A DNA stretch of 64,000 nt from assembly GCA_014302835.1 (NCBI GenBank), contig CP060294.1, positions 2,691,067 through 2,755,066 of the forward strand, written 5' to 3'. Each line of letters begins with the position of its first letter. Position 1 is the first letter of the stretch. This document shows, one piece after another, positions 51,217 through 60,207 of this stretch. The DNA comes from Pedobacter sp. PAMC26386 (GTDB lineage: Bacteria > Bacteroidota > Bacteroidia > Sphingobacteriales > Sphingobacteriaceae). The position numbers and the translations under genes were made by a program. The notes under the pieces are model-generated. The model was not told where the DNA came from. It saw only the letters and a list, made by a program, of their open reading frames with translations, and did not search any database.

Positions 51217-52641
51217 TTAAGGATTAGTACTATAAGTTCGTACAAACTCAACCCAATCCTGAACATTTTCAGGAATAATCACATTAGGGGCTATCCCAAT
51301 ATTATCCAACGGCCGTTTATCAACCAAAAAAGATCTGCAAGCTGGATACGAAAAAGAAAAATAATTGCATGGCATTTTTAAACTGATGACCTCTATATAA
51401 TCAACTGCACCACCACTATTCTCACCAAATAAAGTCACCTTTTTACTTTGTTCAGCTGCCAAAATAAAGAACTCCGTCGAACTTGCGCATCCACCATTGA
51501 TCAATATAGAGACACGACCAGGATTTTTCTTAATACTGTCTAATCTTAGCGTCTCACCAGAATATAAAGGATACAATTCACCTAAATGTGCACGAAGTTT
51601 TGCAGCAGTTTCTTTTATTTCCTTTTTTTTACTTTCAGTAAAACTCACATCATCAATGTCATAACCATTTTTTATGTTGTCTTCAGTGGCTAAAACTGAA
51701 CCTCCATTAATATAGATAGGATTCGTATAGAGATAGGGTAATAATTTTTCAAAGGTGTAGACTGAACCTCCAGAATTATTTCTAACATCAATGATCAAAT
51801 GTTTTGTCTGTTCCAGTAATGCCTTATTCTTTTCAATGATGCTATCTACTGCCTTTTTATATCTTATCCTAAAATAAGGTATTGTTAATAGATTTGTTTC
51901 CTTATCAAGGATTCTAAATGAGGGAGATAAATCAGTTTCCTTTACAGGTTTTACCACAACAATGGGGATATTACCTCTATACCATTTACCATAAATACCG
52001 AAATCAAGAGTATCCTTACTCTTATAAAAAGATGGATTACTATTATCATGATTGAAGAGTCTGTAAGACAACAGGCTGTACTTATCTTTCGTCTTCTTAA
52101 CACACAACTTTACTTGTTGTGGCATCCAGTATATACCGTCAGCTTTAATAATAAATCCCATATATTCATCCTTTTTAGAAGCAGAATCTTTAACAATACC
52201 TATTTTATACTTACCTGCATGTTCAGACCATATTCCTTCTATTCCGTCAAGACTATTAACCTTGTTCTTTAGATAACTATTAAAAGTATCTTCAGTCCAT
52301 CCTGTCTTTTCAGTCCCTGCAAAATACGATCTTATATCATTGTCTTTAGCATTTCCGGGTGTAAAAGACGACATACCAATATGTCCATCCTTAAAATAAG
52401 ACAACCACTTTTGGCAAATATCACGACAATCAGCTTCTTCAGTAGAACGTGCCACCTTACGTAAACTATCAGTAAATAAGTCAAATCTTTGTTGATTTGA
52501 TTTATTTACTTTATCTCTATATCCAACATAATTAGCCTTTATCTTTCCTACTAGAAATTCAAAATTCTGTGAGCAATTGCAATTCTGAGCTTTAGCTAGA
52601 GATGACAATAAAATAAATAAAAGTACAATGAGTTTCTTCAT
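51217..52641 (-). CDS. S41-family (C-terminal-processing-type) peptidase
   Basis: 474 residues from the ATG at 52641, which begins a signal peptide (MKKLIVLLFILLSSLAKAQ). The upstream frame to 52719 has no support. S41 motifs are LTIPYFRIRYK, LIIDVRNNSGGSVYTFEKLL and the catalytic serine region INGGCASSTEFFILAAEQS with TLFGENSGGAVDY downstream. No PDZ domain is obvious, as in many Bacteroidota S41 proteins. Expected in the periplasm or on the surface. It stands alone and ends at the shared terminator. The substrate is unknown. Confidence 0.88.
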   Translation of the reverse strand: MKKLIVLLFILLSSLAKAQNCNCSQNFEFLVGKIKANYVGYRDKVNKSNQQRFDLFTDSLRKVARSTEEADCRDICQKWLSYFKDGHIGMSSFTPGNAKDNDIRSYFAGTEKTGWTEDTFNSYLKNKVNSLDGIEGIWSEHAGKYKIGIVKDSASKKDEYMGFIIKADGIYWMPQQVKLCVKKTKDKYSLLSYRLFNHDNSNPSFYKSKDTLDFGIYGKWYRGNIPIVVVKPVKETDLSPSFRILDKETNLLTIPYFRIRYKKAVDSIIEKNKALLEQTKHLIIDVRNNSGGSVYTFEKLLPYLYTNPIYINGGSVLATEDNIKNGYDIDDVSFTESKKKEIKETAAKLRAHLGELYPLYSGETLRLDSIKKNPGRVSILINGGCASSTEFFILAAEQSKKVTLFGENSGGAVDYIEVISLKMPCNYFSFSYPACRSFLVDKRPLDNIGIAPNVIIPENVQDWVEFVRTYSTNP

Positions 52642-52739
52642 TAAGCTATAGTTGATGCTGTATAATTGCAATATCATCTCGTAAATATGTGCTTTTTTAC
52701 ACATAAACAATGCAAACACCTACAAACTCCATTAAATTA

Positions 52740-53192
52740 TCACAGCCTCTCTTTAAACTGGTTCATTTCTCTGTACAGTTCCGGAAAGTCCGGAAGTATA
52801 GACCTGATGAGCGCAAAAATCCTGATGATCCTCTTATTTACTTCGACAGATTCCACGCTCTTTAACAAACCGGACAATACCGTAAGACCTTGTTCTGTAA
52901 ACGCATACGGATAAACCCTCACCTTGGTATCAATCCTTATCATATTATCCTGCCGCATGAGTGACAATTCATCTTCACGATTGAGCTTAAATATAAAATC
53001 TTCTGCAAAACGATGCGCATTTTTACCGATTAACGTTCTTAGCTCCGCCGTTTTTAATTGATAAAGCTTCACCAAATCAACATCGATCATCACTTTCTGG
53101 CCTCTGAGCAGGTAGATACGATTCATAATCATTTCATCAGTTACCTGCTCCTGCTCAGTTATCTTCTCTTTATCTAATTCTTTATTCTCCAT
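52740..53192 (-). CDS. ORF6N-domain DNA-binding protein
   Basis: 150 residues with an ORF6N-type domain (about 22-110): IYLLRGQKVMIDVDLVKLYQL, KRFAEDFIFKL-like HRFAEDFIFKLNREDE, and YAFTEQGLTVLSGLLKS. The C-terminal part is helical. ORF6N proteins come from phages and plasmids but are common, domesticated chromosomal genes in Bacteroidota. It lies 50 bp downstream of a GIY-YIG gene in the same direction. Binding site and role are unknown. Confidence 0.85.
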   Translation of the reverse strand: MENKELDKEKITEQEQVTDEMIMNRIYLLRGQKVMIDVDLVKLYQLKTAELRTLIGKNAHRFAEDFIFKLNREDELSLMRQDNMIRIDTKVRVYPYAFTEQGLTVLSGLLKSVESVEVNKRIIRIFALIRSILPDFPELYREMNQFKERL

Positions 53193-53242
53193 ATCAGCTA
53201 TAAAAATCTATAAGTTGTGCAGCTGCATCTCACCTTATTTTT

Positions 53243-53593
53243 TTAAGACATAATAGTCAAAGGCATTTTCACCTGCGTGGATAATGGTCTGCTCATGGTA
53301 ATATGTTCAAAGTCTAGACCAATGGTCAGATCAACCCAATCCGGATTACAAGAGCGGACTAACCGTTCTTTCTGCATCCTGGTAAATCTGCTGATCAGTT
53401 TAAAACGGCTAAGTGCTTGTGACTCCGTTTTGAACTCTTCAAAATAAACTAGTCGGGTAAGCTGCTGTCCGCTGTCAAAAAACAGACTTGGCATTTGTTT
53501 ATAAAAATCAAGCGTCTTAATTAAATCAGCGCTCATTCCAACATGTAAACTTGTACGGTTTCTATCGGTCACGATGTAGACAAACTTTCTCAT
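53243..53593 (-). CDS. GIY-YIG nuclease-fold protein (divergent)
   Basis: 116 residues. The N-terminal FVYIVTDRNRTSLHVGMSADLIKTL corresponds to the GIY-YIG core with altered residues (YIV...HVG), followed by FFDSGQQLTRLVYFEEF and SRFKLISRFTRMQKERLV, similar to UvrC-like or YhbQ-like stand-alone GIY-YIG proteins. The catalytic Arg is not certain. It is divergent from the XRE-S24 gene, sharing a 134-bp intergenic region. Function unknown. Confidence 0.75.
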   Translation of the reverse strand: MRKFVYIVTDRNRTSLHVGMSADLIKTLDFYKQMPSLFFDSGQQLTRLVYFEEFKTESQALSRFKLISRFTRMQKERLVRSCNPDWVDLTIGLDFEHITMSRPLSTQVKMPLTIMS

Positions 53594-53634
53594 TGCTTGT
53601 AGTTTAAATTATTACCACTAATTAAATTAGCATA

Positions 53635-53699
53635 TATCTTTGCAGTGCGAATAAATATTACTAACTTTATTGGTACAATAATACTAACTATTTTAGTAA
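53635..53699. promoter_or_regulatory. Putative promoter and operator of the XRE-S24 repressor
   Basis: TATCTTTG at 53635-53642 is an exact -7 element on the plus strand. Downstream, the word TACTAACT occurs twice (53659 and 53682), the second copy forming the dyad TACTAACTA/TTTTAGTAA. Repressor binding there would block its own gene. Confidence 0.45.
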
Positions 53700-53727
53700 A
53701 AACAAATTATTTTTAATCTTTTATTTT

Positions 53728-54504
53728 ATGTCAAATATTTCCATAAACCTCAAATACTTAAGAAAGAAAAAAGGCCACACTCAACAGCAATTTGCTGATT
53801 TGATGGGAATTAAAAGATCACTCGTTGGTGCTTACGAAGAAGACCGCGCAGAACCAAAATACGATTTACTAAAAAAAATAGCAGAATACTATGAACTAAC
53901 CATGGATGAATTTATCAACGAAATAATCAATGATAACTGGAAACCTAAACTAAAAAGTCAGGGTTCAAATTTAAGGATACTCAGTATCTCTGTTGACCAG
54001 AGCGACAATGAGAATATCGAAATGGTCCCAGTAAAAGCCAGCGCCGGATACCTGAACGGGTTCTCTGACCCGGAATACATCAAGGATCTGCCTAAATTTC
54101 AATTGCCCCTTCCCTCTTTAAAACATGGAACCTTCAGAGCTTTCGAAATTGTTGGAGACTCTATGCTACCTATCCAATCGGGAAGCATCATCATTGGTGA
54201 ATACATGGACAACTGGAATGACGTTAAAACCGGGGAAACCTATGTAATCGTGAGCAAAAATGAAGGCGTAGTCTATAAAAGAGCTGGAAATCGTTTTAAA
54301 GAAAATAAGGAGTTAAAGCTGATCTCTGATAACAAGCTCTATGACCCTTATAATGTACCGGCCGAAGATATCCTTGAAATCTGGAAAGCAAAGGCTTACA
54401 TCAGCTCTACGCTGCCTGATGCAGCTACAGAACCGACTATGGAAACACTAACCAATATGATGTCACAGATGCAGAAATCAATCTCACAGATGAACAAAAA
54501 CTAA
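53728..54504 (+). CDS. XRE-type repressor with S24 (LexA-like) self-cleavage domain
   Basis: 258 residues. N-terminal HTH (about 8-62: LRKKKGHTQQQFADLMGIKR, then LVGAYEEDR). C-terminal S24 domain with a candidate cleavage site Ala106-Gly107 (KASAGYL), catalytic Ser145 in VGDSMLP and Lys184 in VVYKRAG. All three features of LexA/CI-type autoproteolysis are present, so it could be inactivated after DNA damage or another trigger. A Met/Gln/Ser-rich helix closes the protein. No phage genes surround it, so it may be a domesticated repressor. It may control its own promoter (dyad at 53682) and the divergent GIY-YIG gene. Confidence 0.9.
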   Translation: MSNISINLKYLRKKKGHTQQQFADLMGIKRSLVGAYEEDRAEPKYDLLKKIAEYYELTMDEFINEIINDNWKPKLKSQGSNLRILSISVDQSDNENIEMVPVKASAGYLNGFSDPEYIKDLPKFQLPLPSLKHGTFRAFEIVGDSMLPIQSGSIIIGEYMDNWNDVKTGETYVIVSKNEGVVYKRAGNRFKENKELKLISDNKLYDPYNVPAEDILEIWKAKAYISSTLPDAATEPTMETLTNMMSQMQKSISQMNKN

Positions 54505-54559
54505 ATTGATTTTAAACCCTTTCTCTTTTTTTTACTCTATGCTTTAAAACAACATACAA

Positions 54560-54997
54560 ATGAAAAGAATCGTTTTAACATTAGCCATAGCATTTATTGG
54601 ATTAACTGCCAGTTATGCGCAGACTGCAGGCAAGCAAAAAATGACCCCAGAGCAGAAAGCAGAAAAAAGTACTGCTAAATTAGAGAAAGAGTTATCACTC
54701 ACTGCCGATCAGAAACAAAAAATCTATACCGTAGAGCTTGACAAGTACAAGAAAAATGAAGAATTACACAAACAAAGTCATGCGGATAGAAAAGCAACAA
54801 GAGACCAGCATATCGCTTCAAAAAAAGAAACTGACGCCAAAATCGACCAGATATTAACCGCAGATCAAAAGAAAAAGCTAGCCGATAATCATCCGGCAAA
54901 GAAAGCTAAAACTCAGGAAAAAAAAGATCGTCGTAAAGGAGCTAAACCTGCTAACGACACCAAGACTGATGATAATACCAATACAATGGAGAGCTAA
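54560..54997 (+). CDS. Exported helical protein, DUF4890/CpxP-like
   Basis: 145 residues. Signal peptide ending at ASYAQ. The mature part is a Lys/Glu-rich helix with KMTPEQKAEKSTAKLEKEL, LSLTADQKQKIYTVELD and QILTADQKKKL, the LTxxQ-type motif of CpxP/Spy-like periplasmic chaperones. It follows the S24 gene by 56 bp on the same strand and ends at a strong terminator; co-transcription is possible. Function inferred from the motif only. Confidence 0.75.
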   Translation: MKRIVLTLAIAFIGLTASYAQTAGKQKMTPEQKAEKSTAKLEKELSLTADQKQKIYTVELDKYKKNEELHKQSHADRKATRDQHIASKKETDAKIDQILTADQKKKLADNHPAKKAKTQEKKDRRKGAKPANDTKTDDNTNTMES

Positions 54998-55017
54998 AAT
55001 CCTCCATAATTTTAAGC

Positions 55018-55052
55018 AAAAAAAAAGGGAGCAAAATTGCTCCCTTTTTTTT
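55018..55052. terminator. Bidirectional terminator
   Basis: GGGAGC and GCTCCC with a 6-nt AAAATT loop, flanked by A9 and T8. Separates the exported protein gene from the convergent rplT. Confidence 0.92.
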
Positions 55053-55066
55053 GATGTTATATATTT

Positions 55067-55411
55067 CTATTTAACTGTATCAATTACTGCTTTGAAAGCA
55101 TCTGGATGATTCATAGCTAAGTCAGCTAAAACCTTACGGTTTAAACCAATATTTTTAGCCGCTAATTTACCAATGAATTGAGAGTAAGAAATTCCGTACT
55201 GACGCGCACCAGCGTTAATACGTTGAATCCACAAACCGCGGAATTCTCTTTTCTTAACTTTACGGTCACGGTATGCATATTGCAAACCTTTCTCAACCGT
55301 ATTTTTTGCTACAGTGAATACTTTACTTCTTGATCCCCAATAGCCTTTGGCCATATTAAGGACTTTTTTCCGTCTTCTTCTCGAAGCTACTGCGTTTACC
55401 GAACGTGGCAT
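55067..55411 (-). CDS. rplT: 50S ribosomal protein L20
   Basis: 114 residues, normal length. The start [18 protein letters not shown] and the later [19 protein letters not shown], with [14 protein letters not shown], are highly conserved L20 signatures. It binds 23S rRNA early in 50S assembly. It is the last gene of the thrS-infC-rpmI-rplT operon, 77 bp after rpmI, and ends at the bidirectional terminator. Confidence 0.98.
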   Translation of the reverse strand: MPRSVNAVASRRRRKKVLNMAKGYWGSRSKVFTVAKNTVEKGLQYAYRDRKVKKREFRGLWIQRINAGARQYGISYSQFIGKLAAKNIGLNRKVLADLAMNHPDAFKAVIDTVK

Positions 55412-55488
55412 AGTGTTGTTGTTTTTTGATAAACGGTGTTGCGTATTTCAGCAAACTTACTACCGGGTACCTGGTTAAAAAAATCTAA

Positions 55489-55689
55489 TTATTTACCGAT
55501 AGCTAGCATACGCTTAACGTTGCCCATATCAGCAGCTGACACCATTGAGGTGTGACCCAAATTACGCTTACGTTTAGTAGACATTTTTGTTAAAATGTGA
55601 CTTTTGTATGCGTTTTTTCTTGCGATTTTACCGGTTCCAGTAAGCGAAAAACGCTTTTTAGCACTGGAATTGGTTTTCATTTTTGGCAT
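55489..55689 (-). CDS. rpmI: 50S ribosomal protein L35
   Basis: 66 residues: [42 protein letters not shown]. Normal length and the classic position between infC (26 bp) and rplT. In E. coli the pair is translationally controlled by L20; whether that holds here is not visible. Confidence 0.98.
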   Translation of the reverse strand: MPKMKTNSSAKKRFSLTGTGKIARKNAYKSHILTKMSTKRKRNLGHTSMVSAADMGNVKRMLAIGK

Positions 55690-55715
55690 AACCTGTTCTT
55701 ATTTATGTAATTTAT

Positions 55716-56285
55716 TTATTTTTTTGCAACTTTTGGAGCAAGGGTTAAAAACATACGTTTACCTTCTAATTTAGGTAAAAGTTCAACCTTTCCTATATCT
55801 TCCAAAGCTTGTGCGAACTTAAGCAATAAGATCTCTCCCTGCTCTTTGTACACGATCGCTCTACCTTTGAAATGCACATATGCTCTAACTTTTTCTCCAT
55901 TTTCAAGGAAACTAACTGCATGTTTCAGTTTAAACTGGAAATCATGATCATTAGTGTTAGGTCCAAAACGGATCTCCTTAATAATGGTTTGTTTCGCATT
56001 CGCCTTAATCTCTTTCTGCTTTTTCTTTTGTTCGTAAACAAATTTGCTGTAATCGATTATTCTACAAACCGGTGGAACTGCGTTTGGTGATATTTCTACC
56101 AGATCCAACTCCAGTTCATCGGCAAGGGCTAAAGCTTTTGCCAAAGGATAAATCCCCGGTTCAACATTATCGCCAGCTAATCTAACCTCCTGGGCTCTGA
56201 TAAACTGATTAATATTATGTTCTGCTTCTTTTTTCTTAAAAGGAGGACGTGGTCCCCTGTTAAATCCTGGTCTGCCTAATGCCAA
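55716..56285 (-). CDS. infC: Translation initiation factor IF-3 with non-ATG start
   Basis: 189 residues. N-terminal domain ([22 protein letters not shown]), linker, and C-terminal domain ([36 protein letters not shown]). IF-3 binds the 30S subunit and checks the start codon. The first plausible start is TTG at 56285 (reading LGRPGFNRG next); an in-frame ATA lies six bases upstream and a stop TAG just before, and no ATG is available. E. coli infC starts with AUU and autoregulates by rejecting it; the same may apply here. It begins 14 bp after thrS. Confidence 0.96.
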   Translation of the reverse strand: MALGRPGFNRGPRPPFKKKEAEHNINQFIRAQEVRLAGDNVEPGIYPLAKALALADELELDLVEISPNAVPPVCRIIDYSKFVYEQKKKQKEIKANAKQTIIKEIRFGPNTNDHDFQFKLKHAVSFLENGEKVRAYVHFKGRAIVYKEQGEILLLKFAQALEDIGKVELLPKLEGKRMFLTLAPKVAKK

Positions 56286-56298
56286 ATTTATATACTAT

Positions 56299-58224
56299 TT
56301 AAACTGTTATTTCTTTAATTAATAATTCACTGAACGCCTGGATAGTCATTTCACCTAAATCTCCTTCTCCGTGCTTCCTTACTGATACCTTTCCTTCTGC
56401 CATTTCCTTTTCACCGATAATCAGCATATATGGGGTCTTTTTAACCTCAGCGTCTCTAATTTTCCTTCCAATCTTCTCATCACGAAAGTCAATCAAACCG
56501 CGAATATCGGAATTATTTAGTTCATCTGAAACTTTTTTAGCATATTCTTCATACTTTTCTGAAATAGGAAGGATTATAAATTGTTCAGGAGAAAGCCATA
56601 ATGGGAAATTTCCAGCGCAATGTTCAATCAAAACTGCAATAAATCGTTCCAGAGAGCCAAATGGAGCGCGATGGATCATAACAGGTCTGTGTTTCAGGTT
56701 GTCACTTCCAGTATATTCCAGTTCAAATCTTTCTGGTAAATTATAATCCACCTGAATAGTTCCCAACTGCCATTTTCTGCCTAAAGCATCTTTCACCATG
56801 AAATCAAGTTTCGGACCATAAAATGCCGCCTCACCTAATTCAGTTACTGTATTCAAACCTTTCTCTGCTGCAGCTTCGATAATTGCACTTTCAGCCAGTT
56901 TCCAATTTTCATCAGTACCAATATATTTTGACTTATTTTCCGGGTCTCTTAGCGAAATCTGGGCAGTGTAACTCTCAAATCCTAAAGATTTAAATACGTA
57001 CAATACCAGATCAATCACTTTCATGAACTCTTCTTTCACCTGATCCGGACGACAGAATAAGTGTGCATCATCCTGAGTAAAGCCACGCACTCTTGTTAAA
57101 CCATGTAACTCACCACTTTGCTCATAACGGTAAACAGTACCAAACTCTGCTAAACGCAAAGGAAGATCTTTGTAAGAGCGTGGTTTGACTTTATAGATTT
57201 CACAGTGATGCGGGCAGTTCATTGGTTTTAACATGAACTCCTCGCCTTCCTGAGGTGTTTTTATTCCCTGAAACGAATCTGCGCCATATTTATCCCAGTG
57301 ACCAGAAGTCACATAAAGATTTTTATGACCGATATGCGGTGTAATTACTTGTTCGTATCCTGATTTTGCTTGTGCTTTTGTTAAGAAGTTGACTAAACGC
57401 TCACGTAAAGCTGTTCCTTTAGGTAACCATAATGGTAAACCCATTCCAACTTTTTCCGAGAAAGCGAACAGTTCAAGCTCTTTCCCTAATTTTCTGTGGT
57501 CGCGCCTTTTAGCTTCCTCGATCATTAACAGATATTCTGTTAACTCACTTGCTTTAGGAAAAGTAACCCCATAAATACGAGTTAACTGTTTTTTAGTTTC
57601 ATCACCTCTCCAGTAAGCGCCGGCAACGTTCATCAACTTTACAGCTTTGATAAATCCTGTATTTGGAAGATGCGGTCCACGACATAAATCAGTAAACTGA
57701 CCTTGTTTGTAAAAAGTGATTTTACCATCTTCCAATCCCTGAATCAGATCTAATTTATACTCGTCATCTTTTTCTGTGAAATAGGCAATCGCATCTGCTT
57801 TAGAAACGCTCTCCCGTACAAAAACTTCTTTTTGTTTGGCCAGTTCCATGAATTTAGCTTCTATCGCTTTGAAATGATCTGATGAAAATTCTACATCACC
57901 AAAATCTACATCATAATAGAAACCTGTTTCAATTGCAGGGCCGATTCCGAATTTAGTACCTGGGTATAACGCTTCCAGTGCTTCGGCCATGATGTGGGCA
58001 GAAGAGTGCCAGAAGGTAGATTTACCAGCGGTATCATTCCAGGTTAATAATTTAACTGCTGAATCTTGTTCAATAGGTCTGGAAGAATCCCAGACTTCGC
58101 CGTTAACTTCGGCTGCTAAAACGTTACGAGCAAGACCTTCAGAGATAGATAAAGCAATCTGGTGGGCACTTGTTCCTTTTTCATATGGACGCACTGAGCC
58201 ATCCGGTAATGTAATGTTAATCAT
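56299..58224 (-). CDS. thrS: Threonyl-tRNA synthetase
   Basis: 641 residues, normal length. TGS domain ([23 protein letters not shown]), editing domain with [14 protein letters not shown] and the zinc-type [10 protein letters not shown], class II core with [48 protein letters not shown] and [13 protein letters not shown], then an anticodon-binding domain. It charges tRNA-Thr. First gene of the translation operon. A -7 element (58298) lies about 75 bp upstream of the ATG. Leader structure was not modelled. Confidence 0.98.
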   Translation of the reverse strand: MINITLPDGSVRPYEKGTSAHQIALSISEGLARNVLAAEVNGEVWDSSRPIEQDSAVKLLTWNDTAGKSTFWHSSAHIMAEALEALYPGTKFGIGPAIETGFYYDVDFGDVEFSSDHFKAIEAKFMELAKQKEVFVRESVSKADAIAYFTEKDDEYKLDLIQGLEDGKITFYKQGQFTDLCRGPHLPNTGFIKAVKLMNVAGAYWRGDETKKQLTRIYGVTFPKASELTEYLLMIEEAKRRDHRKLGKELELFAFSEKVGMGLPLWLPKGTALRERLVNFLTKAQAKSGYEQVITPHIGHKNLYVTSGHWDKYGADSFQGIKTPQEGEEFMLKPMNCPHHCEIYKVKPRSYKDLPLRLAEFGTVYRYEQSGELHGLTRVRGFTQDDAHLFCRPDQVKEEFMKVIDLVLYVFKSLGFESYTAQISLRDPENKSKYIGTDENWKLAESAIIEAAAEKGLNTVTELGEAAFYGPKLDFMVKDALGRKWQLGTIQVDYNLPERFELEYTGSDNLKHRPVMIHRAPFGSLERFIAVLIEHCAGNFPLWLSPEQFIILPISEKYEEYAKKVSDELNNSDIRGLIDFRDEKIGRKIRDAEVKKTPYMLIIGEKEMAEGKVSVRKHGEGDLGEMTIQAFSELLIKEITV

Positions 58225-58297
58225 CTACAACTATGATTTATATGTGAATTTAATGAATTAATGGTACCGAATCACTTACAAGGTGATTTCTTGGATA

Positions 58298-58305
58298 CAA
58301 AGGTA
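58298..58305 (-). promoter_or_regulatory. Putative -7 element of the thrS operon
   Basis: CAAAGGTA on the plus strand is TACCTTTG on the minus strand, an exact TAnnTTTG match 73 bp before the thrS ATG. No -33 TTG was recognised. Confidence 0.45.
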
Positions 58306-58379
58306 GGTTTTTATGTTACATTCAGAGAAATAAATTGAAAAATGAGGCAAATGTCTACATTTTGCAAAGAGCCCGCTTA

Positions 58380-59309
58380 TCAGGCAACCTGTGTACTGGT
58401 TTCATTTTCAAGTGGCATCATCTCTTTCTCAAAAATCTCCTGAATCGTTTTAATCTCTGCCGCATAGATCGTTTTTTTCCGCATCGCGAAATGAAGCGTA
58501 TTTTCCATGACTTTACTTCCTTCCCAGATTAACTTTACGCTGCCATTCTGTATTTCATGGCGGCATAAAAAGTCTGGCAATACAGCAAATCCATTCATTC
58601 CTTTAATACACCTCACAATAGAACTCATATTAGGCACGATGTAATTTGGTTTGAAATCAAGTCTTTTATTAAAATTACAATGCCAAAACCGCATCAGGTG
58701 TTCCATATCGCCCGAAGTACCATACCAAATCTGATGTTTCAGCCATTCTTGCATCCCTTTCAAATCCCCGTCTTTATGCATCAGGTCAAAATCTGTGGTA
58801 TCATTTTTTGAACCCGCAACCAATACGATTTTTTCTTTAGAGAATGGTTTATAGGCGATATTAGCCATACTTTCCATGTGTGGAGTAATCACAAGGTCCA
58901 GAATACCGTTATCCAGATCATTCAGCATTTGCGGATACTCTCCGAATTTCACAATCACATTAAATGATAAACTTGATAAGTAAGGTTCAAGCATCAGCTG
59001 AAAAGTTTCGAAACACATCCCTAAGCTCAGCGTCGGTTTTTCCTTTTCCGTGCTTCTGTGGAAATGCTTTTCCGCCTCTTCTAGCTTGATTAAAGCTTCA
59101 AATACAAAATTATACATGACTTTACCACGTTCTGTAGGAACCATCTTTCTGGATGTCCTGTCAAAAAGCTTATAACCCACATAAGATTCTAAAGAGCTTA
59201 AGTGCAAACTTACCCCAGGCTGAGACACAAAAAGTGCTTCAGCAGCCCCTGTAAGGGTCCCTGTTTCATAAATTGATTTAAATGTCCTGTACCATTCCAG
59301 ATTTACCAT
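58380..59309 (-). CDS. LysR-family transcriptional regulator
   Basis: 309 residues from the ATG at 59309 (MVNLEWYRTFKSI); a TTG at 59330 lies inside a promoter-like dyad and is unlikely. LysR HTH at about 12-70 (TGAAEALFVSQPGVSLHLSSLE, LFDRTSRKMVPTERG), then the periplasmic-binding-like effector domain to the end. It has no neighbour in operon: the upstream side is a 350-bp spacer, the downstream side thrS. Effector unknown. The dyad at 59311-59328 suggests autoregulation. Confidence 0.92.
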   Translation of the reverse strand: MVNLEWYRTFKSIYETGTLTGAAEALFVSQPGVSLHLSSLESYVGYKLFDRTSRKMVPTERGKVMYNFVFEALIKLEEAEKHFHRSTEKEKPTLSLGMCFETFQLMLEPYLSSLSFNVIVKFGEYPQMLNDLDNGILDLVITPHMESMANIAYKPFSKEKIVLVAGSKNDTTDFDLMHKDGDLKGMQEWLKHQIWYGTSGDMEHLMRFWHCNFNKRLDFKPNYIVPNMSSIVRCIKGMNGFAVLPDFLCRHEIQNGSVKLIWEGSKVMENTLHFAMRKKTIYAAEIKTIQEIFEKEMMPLENETSTQVA

Positions 59310-59310
59310 A

Positions 59311-59335
59311 GTATCATTAATATGATACAAAGATA
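59311..59335. promoter_or_regulatory. Promoter with overlapping dyad in front of the LysR gene
   Basis: GTATCAT and ATGATAC (59311-59328) form an inverted repeat with TAAT between. CAAAGATA (59328-59335) is an exact minus-strand -7 element (TATCTTTG). Regulator binding here would cover the promoter. Confidence 0.55.
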
Positions 59336-59460
59336 CGACTTATATCATAATTATAAAACATCCCGAATTAAGCAGTAATTGAGCGGCAAAAACTTAAGCC
59401 GATAGGCATCGGGAATTTTAAACAGGATTCTGGGTTCTGAAGAGTTGGGTTTGTGATCTA

Positions 59461-59570
59461 TGTAAATCTAACCTAAATCCAATTTTAGACTATGGTAACT
59501 CTACCGACTTCAACTAGCTAAAATCGATAGAGTTACCATAGAGTCACCATAGACTCACAATAGATTTACA
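59461..59570. repeat. Nested inverted repeat with four 11-nt tandem units
   Basis: Inner arms CTATGGTAACTCTACCGA (59490-59507) and TCGATAGAGTTACCATAG (59524-59541, one mismatch); outer arms TGTAAATCTA (59461-59470) and TAGATTTACA (59561-59570). The right half is four 11-nt units of the type ATAGAGTTACC (59527-59570). It lies in a 350-bp gap (59310-59658) without genes. It may be a small structured RNA, a binding array or a mobile-element relic. Confidence 0.8.
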
Positions 59571-59658
59571 CCGATTACTAACGCAATTTAGACCCCAATA
59601 AATGGGATCAGATACTATTTGAAATTTGGATGATATTCCAGAAAAATTAAAGAAATTT

Positions 59659-60207
59659 TCAACGGTTAATCAGCGAGAAGACCATCTTATCATGAAACTG
59701 ACCTTCAAAAAAACCGCCTTCTTTAAAATGGCCTTCTTTCACAAAATTGTGTTTCTCCAGCACATTCGCAGAGGCTTGATTCTCTGAATTAACTACAGCT
59801 TCCAGCGAATGAAACTTCAGTACACTAAATGCATAATTAATTACAGTTTTTAATGCTTCGTTAATTATCCCTTTACCCCGATAATCTGGATGAAGAATAT
59901 AACCAGTCTCAGATCTTAAGTTTTCCGGTTGCATTCTGATTAGACAAATCATCCCTAATAGTTTAGGATCATCTTTAAATGAAATCGCCCAATTGATAAA
60001 GTTATTTTCCGCAAGACCTTTATCAGACATTTTAATATAATCAAGTGCATCCCCAATGGTTTTTGTTCTGGGTACGGGAATATATTTCATAATCTCTTCA
60101 TTAGATCTCAACGCAAAGATTTCATTGACATCGGCATTAGTAATTCGTCTCAACTGTAAACGCTCCGATTCCAATACAGGAAAAGGATCAAGATTAATTT
60201 TTAGCAT
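59659..60207 (-). CDS. GNAT N-acetyltransferase, RimJ/RimL-like
   Basis: 182 residues. ESERLQLRRITNADVNEIFALR at the N-terminus, the acetyl-CoA-binding RSETGYILHPDYRGKGIINEAL and the ENQASANVLEKHNFVKEGHF ending are typical of GNAT proteins acting on protein N-termini or small molecules. It overlaps the end of rpiA by 14 bp in the same direction, so the two form an operon. Substrate unknown. Confidence 0.88.
   Translation of the reverse strand: MLKINLDPFPVLESERLQLRRITNADVNEIFALRSNEEIMKYIPVPRTKTIGDALDYIKMSDKGLAENNFINWAISFKDDPKLLGMICLIRMQPENLRSETGYILHPDYRGKGIINEALKTVINYAFSVLKFHSLEAVVNSENQASANVLEKHNFVKEGHFKEGGFFEGQFHDKMVFSLINR

Noticed and set aside
53728..54504. Prophage edge marked by the CI-like repressor
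   Set aside because: No integrase, structural or lysis genes within reach on either side, and no attachment-site repeats were seen.
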